Positions 10,438-19,558 of a stretch of DNA of 64,000 nucleotides are shown one piece after another. The notes beneath the pieces were generated by a model. The model did not search any database, was not told the DNA's origin, and saw only the letters and a list, made by a program, of their open reading frames with translations. The DNA is from CAWFKS01 sp963816435. GTDB taxonomy: Bacteria; Pseudomonadota; Alphaproteobacteria; Rhizobiales; Rhizobiaceae. The translations under genes and the position numbers were made by a program. Where the stretch lies: positions 124,001 to 188,000 of the forward strand of contig CAWFKS010000010.1 of the NCBI GenBank assembly GCA_963816435.1. The letters are read 5' to 3'. The number at the start of each line of letters is the position of its first letter. Positions within the stretch are counted from its first letter, which is position 1.

Positions 10438-10830
10438 ATGCTTCTACGCACAGTGTTCGCCGCATGCGCCGTGATGGCGCTCGCGGCCCCAGCCGCGCTG
10501 GCCGAGGACTATGCCGGCGGCGCAGTCAAGTCGATGAAGACGGATGCCGGCGAGGTGCTGACCGACGCCAAGGGCATGACGCTCTACACCTATGACGAGG
10601 ACGGCGACGGCGTCTCCAACTGCTACGACAAATGCGCGGTCAACTGGCCGCCGCTGATGGCCGACAGCGGCGCCATGGCGGATGGCGACTATGCGCTCGT
10701 GGAGCGCAAGGACGGCTCCAAGCAGTGGGCCTACAAGGGCATGCCGCTCTATCTGTGGATCAAGGACGGCAAGCCGGGCGACATGACCGGCGACGGCGTC
10801 GGAGGTGTCTGGCACACCGCCATGGAGTAG
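10438..10830 (+). CDS. Small secreted protein with Y-x4-D repeats
   Basis: 130 residues with a signal peptide of about 22 residues ending ALA. The mature part has two repeat units of the secreted repeat of unknown function (COG4315-like): a TLYTYDEDGDG unit near residue 45 and a PLYLWIKDGKPGD unit near 102. A conserved CYDKCAVNWPP segment has two cysteines. It probably acts in the periplasm or envelope; biochemical role unknown. An ECF sigma factor gene starts 10 bp downstream, so envelope-stress or redox control is likely. Confidence 0.82.
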   Translation: MLLRTVFAACAVMALAAPAALAEDYAGGAVKSMKTDAGEVLTDAKGMTLYTYDEDGDGVSNCYDKCAVNWPPLMADSGAMADGDYALVERKDGSKQWAYKGMPLYLWIKDGKPGDMTGDGVGGVWHTAME

Positions 10831-10839
10831 ACTGCGGCG

Positions 10840-11349
10840 ATGAGCCTGGTCCTGGACGAGATCGAAGCGTGCATCCCGGCGCTGCGGCGCTATGCGCGGG
10901 CGCTGACCCGCGAGGCCGACCGCGCCGACGACCTCGTCCAGGACTGCCTCGAGCGCGCCGTGCGCAAGCGGCTGCTGTGGCGGCCGGGCTCGTCGGTGCG
11001 GGCCTGGCTGTTCCGCATCCTGCTCAATCTCTACCGCAACGATCTGCGCCGCGGGCGCCGCGCCCCGGCCGCCGTGCCGATCGAGGGACTGGCGCGCGAG
11101 CCGGCCGAGCAGCCGGCGCAGCTTCACCGGCTGGAACTGGCCGACACGGCACGCGCCATCGACGCGCTGCCGGCCGAACAGCGCGAGGCGCTGCTGCTGG
11201 TGGCGCTGGAAGGGCTGAGCTACGCCGAGGCCGCGCACGCGCTCGACATTCCGCAGGGCACGCTGATGTCGCGGATCGGCCGGGCGCGCAACGCGCTGCG
11301 GCTGCGCTCCACGCCGGCGCCGACCCCCAGACTCAGGACAGTGAAATGA
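10840..11349 (+). CDS. ECF-type RNA polymerase sigma factor
   Basis: 169-residue sigma-70 family protein with only regions 2 and 4. Region 2 (about residues 10-75) includes DDLVQDCLERA and VRAWLFRILLNLYRNDLRR. Region 4 (about 100-155) includes LPAEQREALLLVALEGLSYAEAA in the usual position before the recognition helix. The stop overlaps the start of the next gene as ATGA, the usual layout for a sigma factor with its membrane anti-sigma factor. Target promoters are not known. Confidence 0.92.
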   Translation: MSLVLDEIEACIPALRRYARALTREADRADDLVQDCLERAVRKRLLWRPGSSVRAWLFRILLNLYRNDLRRGRRAPAAVPIEGLAREPAEQPAQLHRLELADTARAIDALPAEQREALLLVALEGLSYAEAAHALDIPQGTLMSRIGRARNALRLRSTPAPTPRLRTVK

Positions 11350-12119
11350 CGGCGCGGCAAGATCCGAAAGTGACCGAGAACGACCTGCTCGCCTATGTCG
11401 ACGGCGAGCTGGACGCGCGGCGCGCCGCGATCGTGGAGGCGCATCTGGCCGGCAACGAGACGGATGCGGCGAGGGTCGCCGAATGGCGGCGCCAGGACGA
11501 GGCGATCGGCGAGCTCTACGGTCATGTCGCCGAGGAGGAAGTTCCCGCGCGGCTCTCGGTTCGCGCCGTCGCGGCGCGCCAGCCGGGACCGGGTCCGCTG
11601 CTGCGCTATGCGGCCGCCGCGGTGCTGCTCGTCGCGGTAGGTGCCGCCGCCGGCTGGTTCGGACGCGCGATGCTCGACGGCTCGGCCGGGGCCGGCCAGC
11701 CGCTGGTCGCCGAGGCGATCGACGCGCACCGCCTGTTCGTCTCGGAGGTCGTCCATCCCGTCGAGGTGAAGGCCGCCGAGGAAACGCATCTGGCGGCCTG
11801 GCTGTCGAAGCGGCTCGACCGCGCGATCCGCATTCCCGACCTGCGCGAGGACGGCTTCCAGCTGGTCGGCGGGCGGCTGCTGCCGGCCGGCAGCATGCCC
11901 GCGGCACAGTTCATGTACGAGGATGCCGGCGGGCAGCGCATCACGCTCTATGTCGTGCCCTCCTCCGACGGCGCCGAGACGGCCTTCCGCTTCACCACGC
12001 GCGAGCACCTGGAAGCGCTCTACTGGGACGACGAGACGATACGCTGCGCGCTGGTCGGCGACCTGCCGCGCGACCGGCTGCAGGAACTGGCGGTGAAGGC
12101 CTACAGCCAGCTCGGCTGA
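11346..12119 (+). CDS. Membrane anti-sigma factor
   Basis: 257 residues. The N-terminal cytoplasmic part has the zinc-finger-like anti-sigma fold start NDLLAYVDGELDARRAAIVEAHL (split here across about residues 11-34), but I see no clear HxxxCxxC. One transmembrane segment lies near residues 85-103 (LLRYAAAAVLLVAVGAAAGW), and a periplasmic domain of about 150 residues follows. It overlaps the ECF sigma gene by 4 bp and should hold that sigma factor inactive until a signal arrives. Confidence 0.88.
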   Translation: MTARQDPKVTENDLLAYVDGELDARRAAIVEAHLAGNETDAARVAEWRRQDEAIGELYGHVAEEEVPARLSVRAVAARQPGPGPLLRYAAAAVLLVAVGAAAGWFGRAMLDGSAGAGQPLVAEAIDAHRLFVSEVVHPVEVKAAEETHLAAWLSKRLDRAIRIPDLREDGFQLVGGRLLPAGSMPAAQFMYEDAGGQRITLYVVPSSDGAETAFRFTTREHLEALYWDDETIRCALVGDLPRDRLQELAVKAYSQLG

Positions 12120-12208
12120 CGATCCGGAGAACAATGGTGGGGAAGCCCGGTCCGAAGCGCGCCGTGGCGTTTGAACTCGACTGCGGCAAACGATAGCGTT
12201 TGCGCCCC

Positions 12209-14917
12209 ATGGACAAGCCCGTCATCAGCCCTGCCGACACCGCCGGCGCGCGCGTCACGCCGATGATGGAGCAGTATATCGAGATCAAGGCCGCCAACCC
12301 GGACTCGCTGCTGTTCTACCGGATGGGCGACTTCTACGAACTGTTCTTCCATGACGCGGAGCTCGCCTCGCAGGCGCTCGGCATCACGCTGACCAAGCGC
12401 GGCAAGCACCAGGGCCAGGACATCCCGATGTGCGGCGTGCCCATCCATGCCGCCGACGACTACCTGCAGAAGCTGATCGCGCAGGGGTTCCGCGTCGCCG
12501 TGTGCGAGCAGGTCGAGGACCCGGCTGAGGCCAAGAAGCGCGGCGGCAAGTCGGTGGTGCGGCGCGACGTGGTGCGCCTCGTGACGCCCGGCACCGTCAC
12601 CGAGGAAAAGCTGCTGGCGCCGTCCGAATCGAGCTTCCTGATGGCGCTCGGCCGGGTGAAGGGCGGCGGCGAAGGCGCCTACGCGCTCGCCTGGGTCGAC
12701 ATCTCCACCGGCGCCTTCAGGGTCGCCGAGACCGCGGCAGACCGGCTGCTCGCCGACATATTGCGCGTCGACCCGCGCGAGCTGGTGATGCCCGAGGCGG
12801 TATTCCACGACCCGGACCTGCGCCCGGTGATGGACGTGCTGGGCTCGGTCGCCAACCCGCAGCCGGCCTCGTCGTTCGATTCGGCGACCGCCGAGCGCCG
12901 CATCGCCGAGTTCTACGCCGTCGCCACGCCGGAAAGCTTCGGCCAGTTCGGCCGCGCCGAGCTGGCGGCGATCTCCGGCATCATCGCCTATGTCGAGAAG
13001 ACCCAGAAGGCCGAGCGTCCGCCGCTGTCGCCGCCCGAGCGCGAGGAGGCCGGCTCCAGCCTGTTCATCGACCCGGCGACGCGCGCCAACCTGGAAATCC
13101 TGAAGACGCTGTCGGGCAATCGCGACGGCTCGCTGCTGAAGGCCGTCGACCGCACCGTCACCGGCGCCGGCGCGCGCCTGCTGGCCGAGCGGCTGACGGC
13201 GCCGCTCACCGATCCCGACGCGATCAACGCACGGCTCGACGCCGTCTCCTATCTCGCCGGCGAGACCAGGCTGCGCGAGGCGCTGCGCGAATGCCTCAAG
13301 GGCGCGCCCGACATCATGAGGGCGCTGTCGCGGCTGGCGCTCAACCGCGGCGGTCCGCGCGACCTCGGCGCGCTCGCCGCGGGGCTGGAGGCGGCGGCCG
13401 GCATCGTCGACCTGCTCGACCCGGAGATGCTGCCGGCCGGGCTCGCTTCTGCCTGCCGGGGATTGTCGGCGCTGCCGCAGGAGCTGCTCGACCGCTTGCG
13501 CCATGCGCTCGCCGACGAGCTGCCGCTCTTGAAGCGCGACGGCAATTTCGTACGCGCGGGCCATCATGCCGAACTCGACGAGATGCGGGCGCTGCGCGAC
13601 CAGTCGCGGCGCGTCATCGCGGCGATGGAACGGCAGCTCGCCGACGAGACCGGCATCCGCTCGCTGAAGATCCGCCACAACAACGTGCTCGGCTACTACA
13701 TCGAGGTGACGGCCAACCATCGCGAGGCGATGACGGGCAGCGACGAGGCGAAGTCGCGCTTCATCCACCGCCAGACGATGGCCAACGCGATGCGCTTCAC
13801 CACCACCGAACTGGCGGAGCTGGAAACCAAGATCGCCAACGCCGCCGACCGGGCGCTGACGATCGAGCTCGCGACGTTCGACGACCTGGTCGCCGCGGTG
13901 GTGGCCGAATCCGCCGCGCTGCGCGCCGGCGCCGCGGCTCTCGCCGAGATCGACGTTTCGGCGGCGCTGGCCGAGCTCGCCGTGGCGGAGGACTACTGCC
14001 GGCCCGCCGTCGACGACAGCCTGGCCTTTTCGATCGAGGGCGGCCGCCATCCGGTGGTCGAACAGGCGCTCAGGCGCCAGCTCGCCGACGCGTTCGTGGC
14101 CAACGACTGCGACCTGTCGCCCGACGACGGTGGCAGGAACGGCGCGATCTGGCTGCTGACCGGCCCGAACATGGGCGGCAAGTCGACCTTCCTGCGCCAG
14201 AACGCGCTGATCGCGGTGCTCGCGCAGGCCGGTTCCTTCGTGCCGGCCAAGGCCGCCCATATCGGCGTCGTCGACCGGCTGTTTTCCCGCGTCGGCGCCT
14301 CCGACGATCTGGCGCGCGGGCGCTCGACCTTCATGGTCGAGATGGTCGAGACGGCGGCGATCCTCAACCAGGCCGGCGAGCGTTCGCTGGTCATCCTCGA
14401 CGAGATCGGCCGCGGCACGGCGACCTTCGACGGCCTGTCGATCGCCTGGGCGACGATCGAGTTCCTGCACGAGAAGAACCGCTGCCGCGCCGTCTTCGCC
14501 ACGCATTTCCACGAGATGACGGCGCTGTCGGAAAAGCTGGTGCGGCTCCACAACGTCACCATGCGCGTCAAGGAATGGGAAGGCGAGGTCGTCTTCCTGC
14601 ACGAAGTCGCCGCGGGCGCGGCCGACCGTTCCTACGGCGTGCAGGTGGCGCGGCTGGCCGGGCTGCCGGAGGCGGTGGTGGAGCGGGCGCGCGAGGTGCT
14701 GGGCCTGCTCGAAAGCGGGGCGACCAGCGGACGGGCGACGGCGCTGGTCGACGACCTGCCGCTGTTCAGCGCCTCGGTGGCGCGGCGCGAGGCGCCTGCG
14801 CCCGCCAAGAAGAGCGACGTTCTGGCCGACGCGCTCGGCCGGCTGCACCCCGACGAGATGACGCCGAAGGAAGCGCTCGACGCGCTCTACCGGCTGAAGG
14901 GGCTTGCCGGCAGCTAG
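12209..14917 (+). CDS. mutS: DNA mismatch repair protein MutS
   Basis: Mismatch-recognition ATPase of about 902 residues. The start region has TPMMEQYIEIKAANPD followed by LLFYRMGDFYELFF, which contains the Phe-x-Glu mismatch-reading motif. The C-terminal ATPase has Walker A TGPNMGGKST (near 651), Walker B LVILDEIGRGT (near 730) and the ATHFHE switch. The ATG at 12209 is preferred over a TTG nine bases upstream because it matches the family start. The gene is intact and starts 90 bp after the anti-sigma gene. Confidence 0.97.
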   Translation: MDKPVISPADTAGARVTPMMEQYIEIKAANPDSLLFYRMGDFYELFFHDAELASQALGITLTKRGKHQGQDIPMCGVPIHAADDYLQKLIAQGFRVAVCEQVEDPAEAKKRGGKSVVRRDVVRLVTPGTVTEEKLLAPSESSFLMALGRVKGGGEGAYALAWVDISTGAFRVAETAADRLLADILRVDPRELVMPEAVFHDPDLRPVMDVLGSVANPQPASSFDSATAERRIAEFYAVATPESFGQFGRAELAAISGIIAYVEKTQKAERPPLSPPEREEAGSSLFIDPATRANLEILKTLSGNRDGSLLKAVDRTVTGAGARLLAERLTAPLTDPDAINARLDAVSYLAGETRLREALRECLKGAPDIMRALSRLALNRGGPRDLGALAAGLEAAAGIVDLLDPEMLPAGLASACRGLSALPQELLDRLRHALADELPLLKRDGNFVRAGHHAELDEMRALRDQSRRVIAAMERQLADETGIRSLKIRHNNVLGYYIEVTANHREAMTGSDEAKSRFIHRQTMANAMRFTTTELAELETKIANAADRALTIELATFDDLVAAVVAESAALRAGAAALAEIDVSAALAELAVAEDYCRPAVDDSLAFSIEGGRHPVVEQALRRQLADAFVANDCDLSPDDGGRNGAIWLLTGPNMGGKSTFLRQNALIAVLAQAGSFVPAKAAHIGVVDRLFSRVGASDDLARGRSTFMVEMVETAAILNQAGERSLVILDEIGRGTATFDGLSIAWATIEFLHEKNRCRAVFATHFHEMTALSEKLVRLHNVTMRVKEWEGEVVFLHEVAAGAADRSYGVQVARLAGLPEAVVERAREVLGLLESGATSGRATALVDDLPLFSASVARREAPAPAKKSDVLADALGRLHPDEMTPKEALDALYRLKGLAGS

Positions 14918-15073
14918 ACCCTCACGCATGCGTGTAGAGGCAACGCGCCGTTCACCGAAACATAAACGTCCCCCGTGCCGTTACTGCAGTCTAGCCGTCC
15001 GCTTTGCTGCCGGCATTCCACGGCCGCTGCCTGCCGCCCCGCCGGGCAGGATCATTAGAAACGAGGGACGGCA

Positions 15074-16180
15074 ATGCTCAAGAAGAACGAATTCGCGCCC
15101 TCCGCGGGGGCGATTTCCGATGCGGCGAACAGGCCGGCAGTGCGGCTGCGCGGCCTCGGCACCGCCGTCCCACCGCACCTGCTGCCGCAGGATCTCGCCA
15201 AGCGCATGGCCGAACAGATATTCGGCAGCCGCTACAAGGATTTCTCTCGGCTGTCGGCGACCTTCTCGACCGCCGGGGTCGATCGCCGCTATTCGGTCCG
15301 GCCGGCGGAGTGGTTCTTCGAGGATCACGACTGGCCATCGCGCACCGAGGCGTATCTCGACGGAGCGACCAGGCTCTTTGCCGACGCCGCGCGCGCCGCG
15401 CTTTCCTCCAGCGGGCTGGACGCTTCCGAGATCGACTGCATCGTCACGGTCTCCTCGACCGGCGTGGCGACGCCGACGCTCGAGGCGCGCGCGCATGCCG
15501 AACTCGGCTTCCGGGCCGATGCCAAGCGCGTGCCGGTCTTCGGACTCGGCTGCGCCGGCGGCGTCAGCGGGCTGTCGCTGGCGAGCCGTCTCGCGGCGGC
15601 GGAGCCCGGCACCAACGTACTGCTCGTGTGCGTGGAGACGTGCACGCTTTCCTTCCGCGCCGACCGGATGCAGAAGGCCGACATCATCGCGGCGGTATTG
15701 TTCGGCGACGGCGCGGCGGCTGCCGTGGTCTCTTCGGGCGGCGGCAACGGTCCGCTGATCGGCGCCGGCGCGGAGCACACCTGGCCGGACACGCTCGACA
15801 TCATGGGCTGGTCGGTCGACCCGGTCGGCCTCGGCGTGGTCTTCGACCGCTCGATCCCGGCCTTCGTCACCGAGAATTTCCGCGAAGCCGCAGGGAGCGT
15901 TCTGGATGCGCTCGGCCTAGCGCCGGACGAGGTCTCCCGCTTCGTCTGCCATCCGGGCGGCGCCAAGGTGGTCGAGGCGATCGAGGCGGCGATGTCGCTG
16001 CCGGGCGGGAGCCTGGACACGGAGCGCGAGATCCTGCGCGACTTCGGCAACATGTCGGCGCCCACCGTGCTGTTCGTGCTCGAGCGGTACCTGCGCGACG
16101 ATCCCGGCGGCAGGATCGTGCTGACCGCGCTCGGCCCCGGCTTCACGCTTTCGGCGCTGTCGGTGGATCTCGATGCCTGA
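15074..16180 (+). CDS. Type III polyketide synthase (chalcone/alkylresorcinol synthase-like)
   Basis: 368-residue homodimeric ketosynthase that should extend a fatty acyl or aromatic CoA with malonyl-CoA. The catalytic triad is visible: Cys in FGLGCAGGVSGL (about 159), His in FVCHPGGAKV (about 297) and Asn in FGNMSAPTV (about 330). The residues SLDTEREIL and the C-terminal ALGPGFTLSALS fit bacterial alkylpyrone/alkylresorcinol synthases. It overlaps by 8 bp a gene for an ICMT-type methyltransferase, the known pairing in bpsA-bpsB and srsA-srsB clusters, so the likely product is an O-methylated long-chain pyrone or resorcinol membrane lipid. Confidence 0.9.
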   Translation: MLKKNEFAPSAGAISDAANRPAVRLRGLGTAVPPHLLPQDLAKRMAEQIFGSRYKDFSRLSATFSTAGVDRRYSVRPAEWFFEDHDWPSRTEAYLDGATRLFADAARAALSSSGLDASEIDCIVTVSSTGVATPTLEARAHAELGFRADAKRVPVFGLGCAGGVSGLSLASRLAAAEPGTNVLLVCVETCTLSFRADRMQKADIIAAVLFGDGAAAAVVSSGGGNGPLIGAGAEHTWPDTLDIMGWSVDPVGLGVVFDRSIPAFVTENFREAAGSVLDALGLAPDEVSRFVCHPGGAKVVEAIEAAMSLPGGSLDTEREILRDFGNMSAPTVLFVLERYLRDDPGGRIVLTALGPGFTLSALSVDLDA

Positions 16181-16685
16181 GGGCGCGATCTTCCTCGCCG
16201 TCGTCATCCTGCAGCGACTGGGCGAGCTGGCGCTCGCCAGAAGCAACACGAAACGGCTGCTGGCGAACGGCGCGCGCGAGCACGGCGCGGCACATTATCC
16301 GCTGATCGTGGCGCTGCACGCTAGCTGGCTCGCGGTGCTGGTCGCGCTCGGATGGGACGCACCGGTGAACCCGTGGTGGCTTGCCGCCTACGTGGTGCTG
16401 CAGGCGTTGCGGGTGTGGATACTCGCCAGCCTCGGCCGGCGCTGGACGACCAGGATCATCGTGACGCCGGAGCCGCCGCTGCGGCGCGGTCCCTACCGCT
16501 ACGTCGATCACCCCAACTATCTGCTGGTGGCGGCCGAGTTCGTCGTCGTGCCGATGGTGCTCGGCCTGCCGGTGGTGGCTCTGGCCTTCTCGGCGGCGAA
16601 CGCGATCGTGCTGTGGATCCGGATTTCGGCGGAGAACGCGGCGCTCGGGCGCGACCGGACGGGTGCCATTGTGCCTAAAGGCTAA
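16173..16685 (+). CDS. Isoprenylcysteine carboxyl methyltransferase-family protein
   Basis: 170-residue integral membrane methyltransferase of the ICMT/phospholipid methyltransferase type with four to five hydrophobic segments. The C-terminal RRGPYRYVDHPNYLLVAAE motif (about residues 106-124) is the S-adenosylmethionine-binding signature. Its start lies inside the end of the polyketide synthase gene, so the two are coupled. By analogy with BpsB/SrsB it would methylate the hydroxyl of an alkylpyrone or alkylresorcinol rather than a protein. Confidence 0.85.
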   Translation: MPEGAIFLAVVILQRLGELALARSNTKRLLANGAREHGAAHYPLIVALHASWLAVLVALGWDAPVNPWWLAAYVVLQALRVWILASLGRRWTTRIIVTPEPPLRRGPYRYVDHPNYLLVAAEFVVVPMVLGLPVVALAFSAANAIVLWIRISAENAALGRDRTGAIVPKG

Positions 16686-16751
16686 TTTAAGCACTTGCCG
16701 CTACATGCTTGGCAGGAACCCTTGCGAGGACACGAAGCGGATTGTCAGGTC

Positions 16752-19447
16752 TTGAGTTTCTTCCGCAGCGTCTTTAGCGCACAGGCCCTCAGGTCCGGAT
16801 TTCGGCTGAGCTATGTGCCGGCGGCGATCGCCCTCATCGTCATCCTCATGACGGCGACGCTGGCGGAGCGAAAACTCGCAGGAACGCACCCAGGAACAGC
16901 TTCGCTCGCAGGTCTTCAGCTATATCAGCCTGATCCGCGCCAAGCTCGAGGGCAACATCGCCGGCAACATCCAGCTCGTGCGCGGCTTCACCGCCGTGCT
17001 GGAAACCGAGCCGGACATGAACGAGGCGCGCTTCGCCCAGCTCGCTTCCAAGCTGCTGGCGGGCAAATCGCAGATCCGCCACCTCGCGGCGGCGCCCGAC
17101 CTCGTCGTCCGGCTGGTCTATCCGGTGGACGGCAACGAACGTGCGCTGGGCCTCGACTACACGAAGAACCCGGCACAGCGCGACGCCGCGCTTGCGCGCC
17201 CGCGACATCGGCGACGTGGTGCTGGCGGGGCCGGTCAACCTCGTTCAGGGCGGCCGCGGGCTGATCGCGCGTTTTCCGGTGTTCGTCTCGAAGAACGGCG
17301 TCAATCGCATTTCTGGGGCATCGTTTCCGCCGTCATAGACGAGCAGCGCCTGCTGGCCGACAGCGGCCTGCTTTCACGGGATCTGCCGATCCGCATCGCC
17401 CTGACCGGCAAGGACGGGACCGGCGGCGCCGGCAAGCCGTTCTACGGCCCGGAGAGCGTTCTGAACGACAACCCGGTGACCGCCGACGTGACGCTGCCGA
17501 CCGGGTCCTGGGAAATCGCGGCGGTTCCCGACGAGCGGCTGGGACGCCGCGCCGCCTGAATTGTGGAAGCTGCGCAGCTTCATCATCGTCGCCGGCGCGC
17601 TCATCTTCATTCCGATCCTCGTCGGCGGCCGCCTCTTCGAGGACCGGCAGCGCTACATCAGCGCACTTCGCCAGCGCGAACTGCAGCTTGAGCGCGTGAC
17701 TCGCCGGCTCGGCCTGGCCATGCAGACTTCCAAGATCGGGCTGTGGGAAAACAGCATCGAAAGCGGCGACCTGTTCTGGGACGACCGCATGAACGAGCTT
17801 TACGGCTACCCGGCCGACGGCGGCCCGCGCGACTACTCGCACTGGGCGCGGCGGCTGCATCCGGCGGACGCCGAGCGGGCGGAAGCCGATTTCAGGCGCG
17901 CCGTGGAGACGCGCGGCGACTATCACTCCGAATACAGGCTGCTGCTCGGCGACGGCGAGGTGCGCCACATCAGGGCGATCGGCACCGTCTATCAGGACGA
18001 GGGCGAGCCGCTGCGCATCGTCGGCGTCAACTGGGACGTCTCGGCCGACATCGCTCTCAACGATGATCTCAAGCACGCAAACCTGTTGTCGCAGGCGCGC
18101 AACGCGGAGCTGGAAGAGGCCAAGGCCAGCATCGAGTTCAACGCGCTGCACGATTCGCTGACCGGACTGCCCAACCGCCGCTATCTCGACCAGGTGCTGT
18201 GCGAGCATGCGGAGAAATTCGCGCGCGGCGAAGAGCACGCCGCCCTGCTCCACATCGACCTCGACCGCTTCAAGCAGATCAACGACACGCTGGGCCACGC
18301 CGCCGGCGACGCCATGCTGGTGCACGCCGCGCAGGTGCTGAAATCGACGGTCGGCAAGAACGATTTCGTGGCGCGCGTCGGCGGCGACGAATTCATCGTC
18401 GTGGTGCGCGGACCGGTCCACGCCGAGGCGACCGAAGGGGCTTCGCTGGCGCGGCTGGCCGGACAGGTGATCGAGCGCCTGAAGCAGCCGGTCGTCCACG
18501 ACGGGCACGAATGCCGGTTCGGCGGGTCGATCGGCATCGCCAGCGACACGCAGGCGCTCGCCGACCCGAAGCGCCTGCTGGTCAACGCCGACATCGCGCT
18601 CTACCGGGCCAAGGGCCGCGGCCGCAACCGCTACCAGTTCTTCAACGACGCGCTGCAGGCCGAGATCGTCACCACGAAGCGGGTCGCCGACGAAATCCTG
18701 TCGGGCCTGGAGAACAACGAGTTCGTGCCGTTCTACCAGCCGCAGTTCGATGCCGAGACGCGCGAGATCATCGGCGTCGAGGCGCTGGCGCGCTGGAAAC
18801 ATCCGGCCGGCGGCATTCTGGCGCCGGCGCGCTTCATGAAGATCGCCGAGGAGCTCAACGCCGTCGCCGCGATCGACCGCATCATCCTGGAGCGCACGCT
18901 GGCCGACATGGAGACATGGCGGGCCCAGGGGCTGGACATTCCCAAGGCCTCCGTCAACGTCTCGGTGCGCCGGCTCCACGACGAGGAGCTGATCCGCAGC
19001 CTGCGCGAACTGGACATCAAGCCGGGCACGATCTCGTTCGAGCTGGTGGAATCGATCTTCCTCGACGAGCACGACGAGATCGTCGCGTGGAACGTCGACC
19101 ACATCAAGGAACTGGGCATCGACGTCGAGATCGACGATTTCGGCACCGGCCACGCCTCGATCGTCAGCCTGCTGAAGCTGAAGCCGTCGCGCCTCAAGAT
19201 CGACCGCCAGCTGGTCATGCCGGTGGTGCGCTCGACCGCGCAGCGCCAGCTCGTCGGCTCGATCATCGACATCGGCAAGTCGCTGGGCATCGAGGTGCTG
19301 GCCGAGGGCGTGGAGACGATGGACCATGCCGCCGTGCTGCGCCGGCTCGGCTGCAACGCGCTGCAGGGCTTCGCCTTCGCCCGGCCGATGAGCGCCGAGG
19401 ACCTCGTCCGCTTCGTGCGCTCCCGGCAGTGGCGCCAGGCTTCCTGA
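16752..19447 (+). pseudogene. CHASE-PAS-GGDEF-EAL cyclic-di-GMP protein, several frameshifts in the 5' third
   Basis: A sensor for cyclic-di-GMP turnover. Read across frames, the product has an N-terminal membrane segment, a periplasmic CHASE domain, a second membrane segment (SFIIVAGALIFIPILVGG), a PAS domain, a GGDEF domain with intact VGGDEF, and an EAL domain with intact GVEALARWKHP. From about 17561 onward (628 codons) the frame is clean. Before that it breaks at an AAAA run (16871-16874), near CCC 17199-17201, near 17308-17312 (one base too few) and near 17541-17558. With four corrections the whole span divides evenly into about 897 codons. The start is uncertain: TTG 16752 or ATG 16695. 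This could be assembly error or real decay of the sensor half; the intact part alone could still be an active enzyme. Confidence 0.75.
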
Positions 19448-19558
19448 CCCGACCGGGCGCTTCCACCGAAACATCCGCGCCGCCGCCGGCATGCGATACA
19501 CTTGCCGTGCGAAACGGGTTATAGACGCCCGCGACACTCCGACACATCCCCGCTGCGA

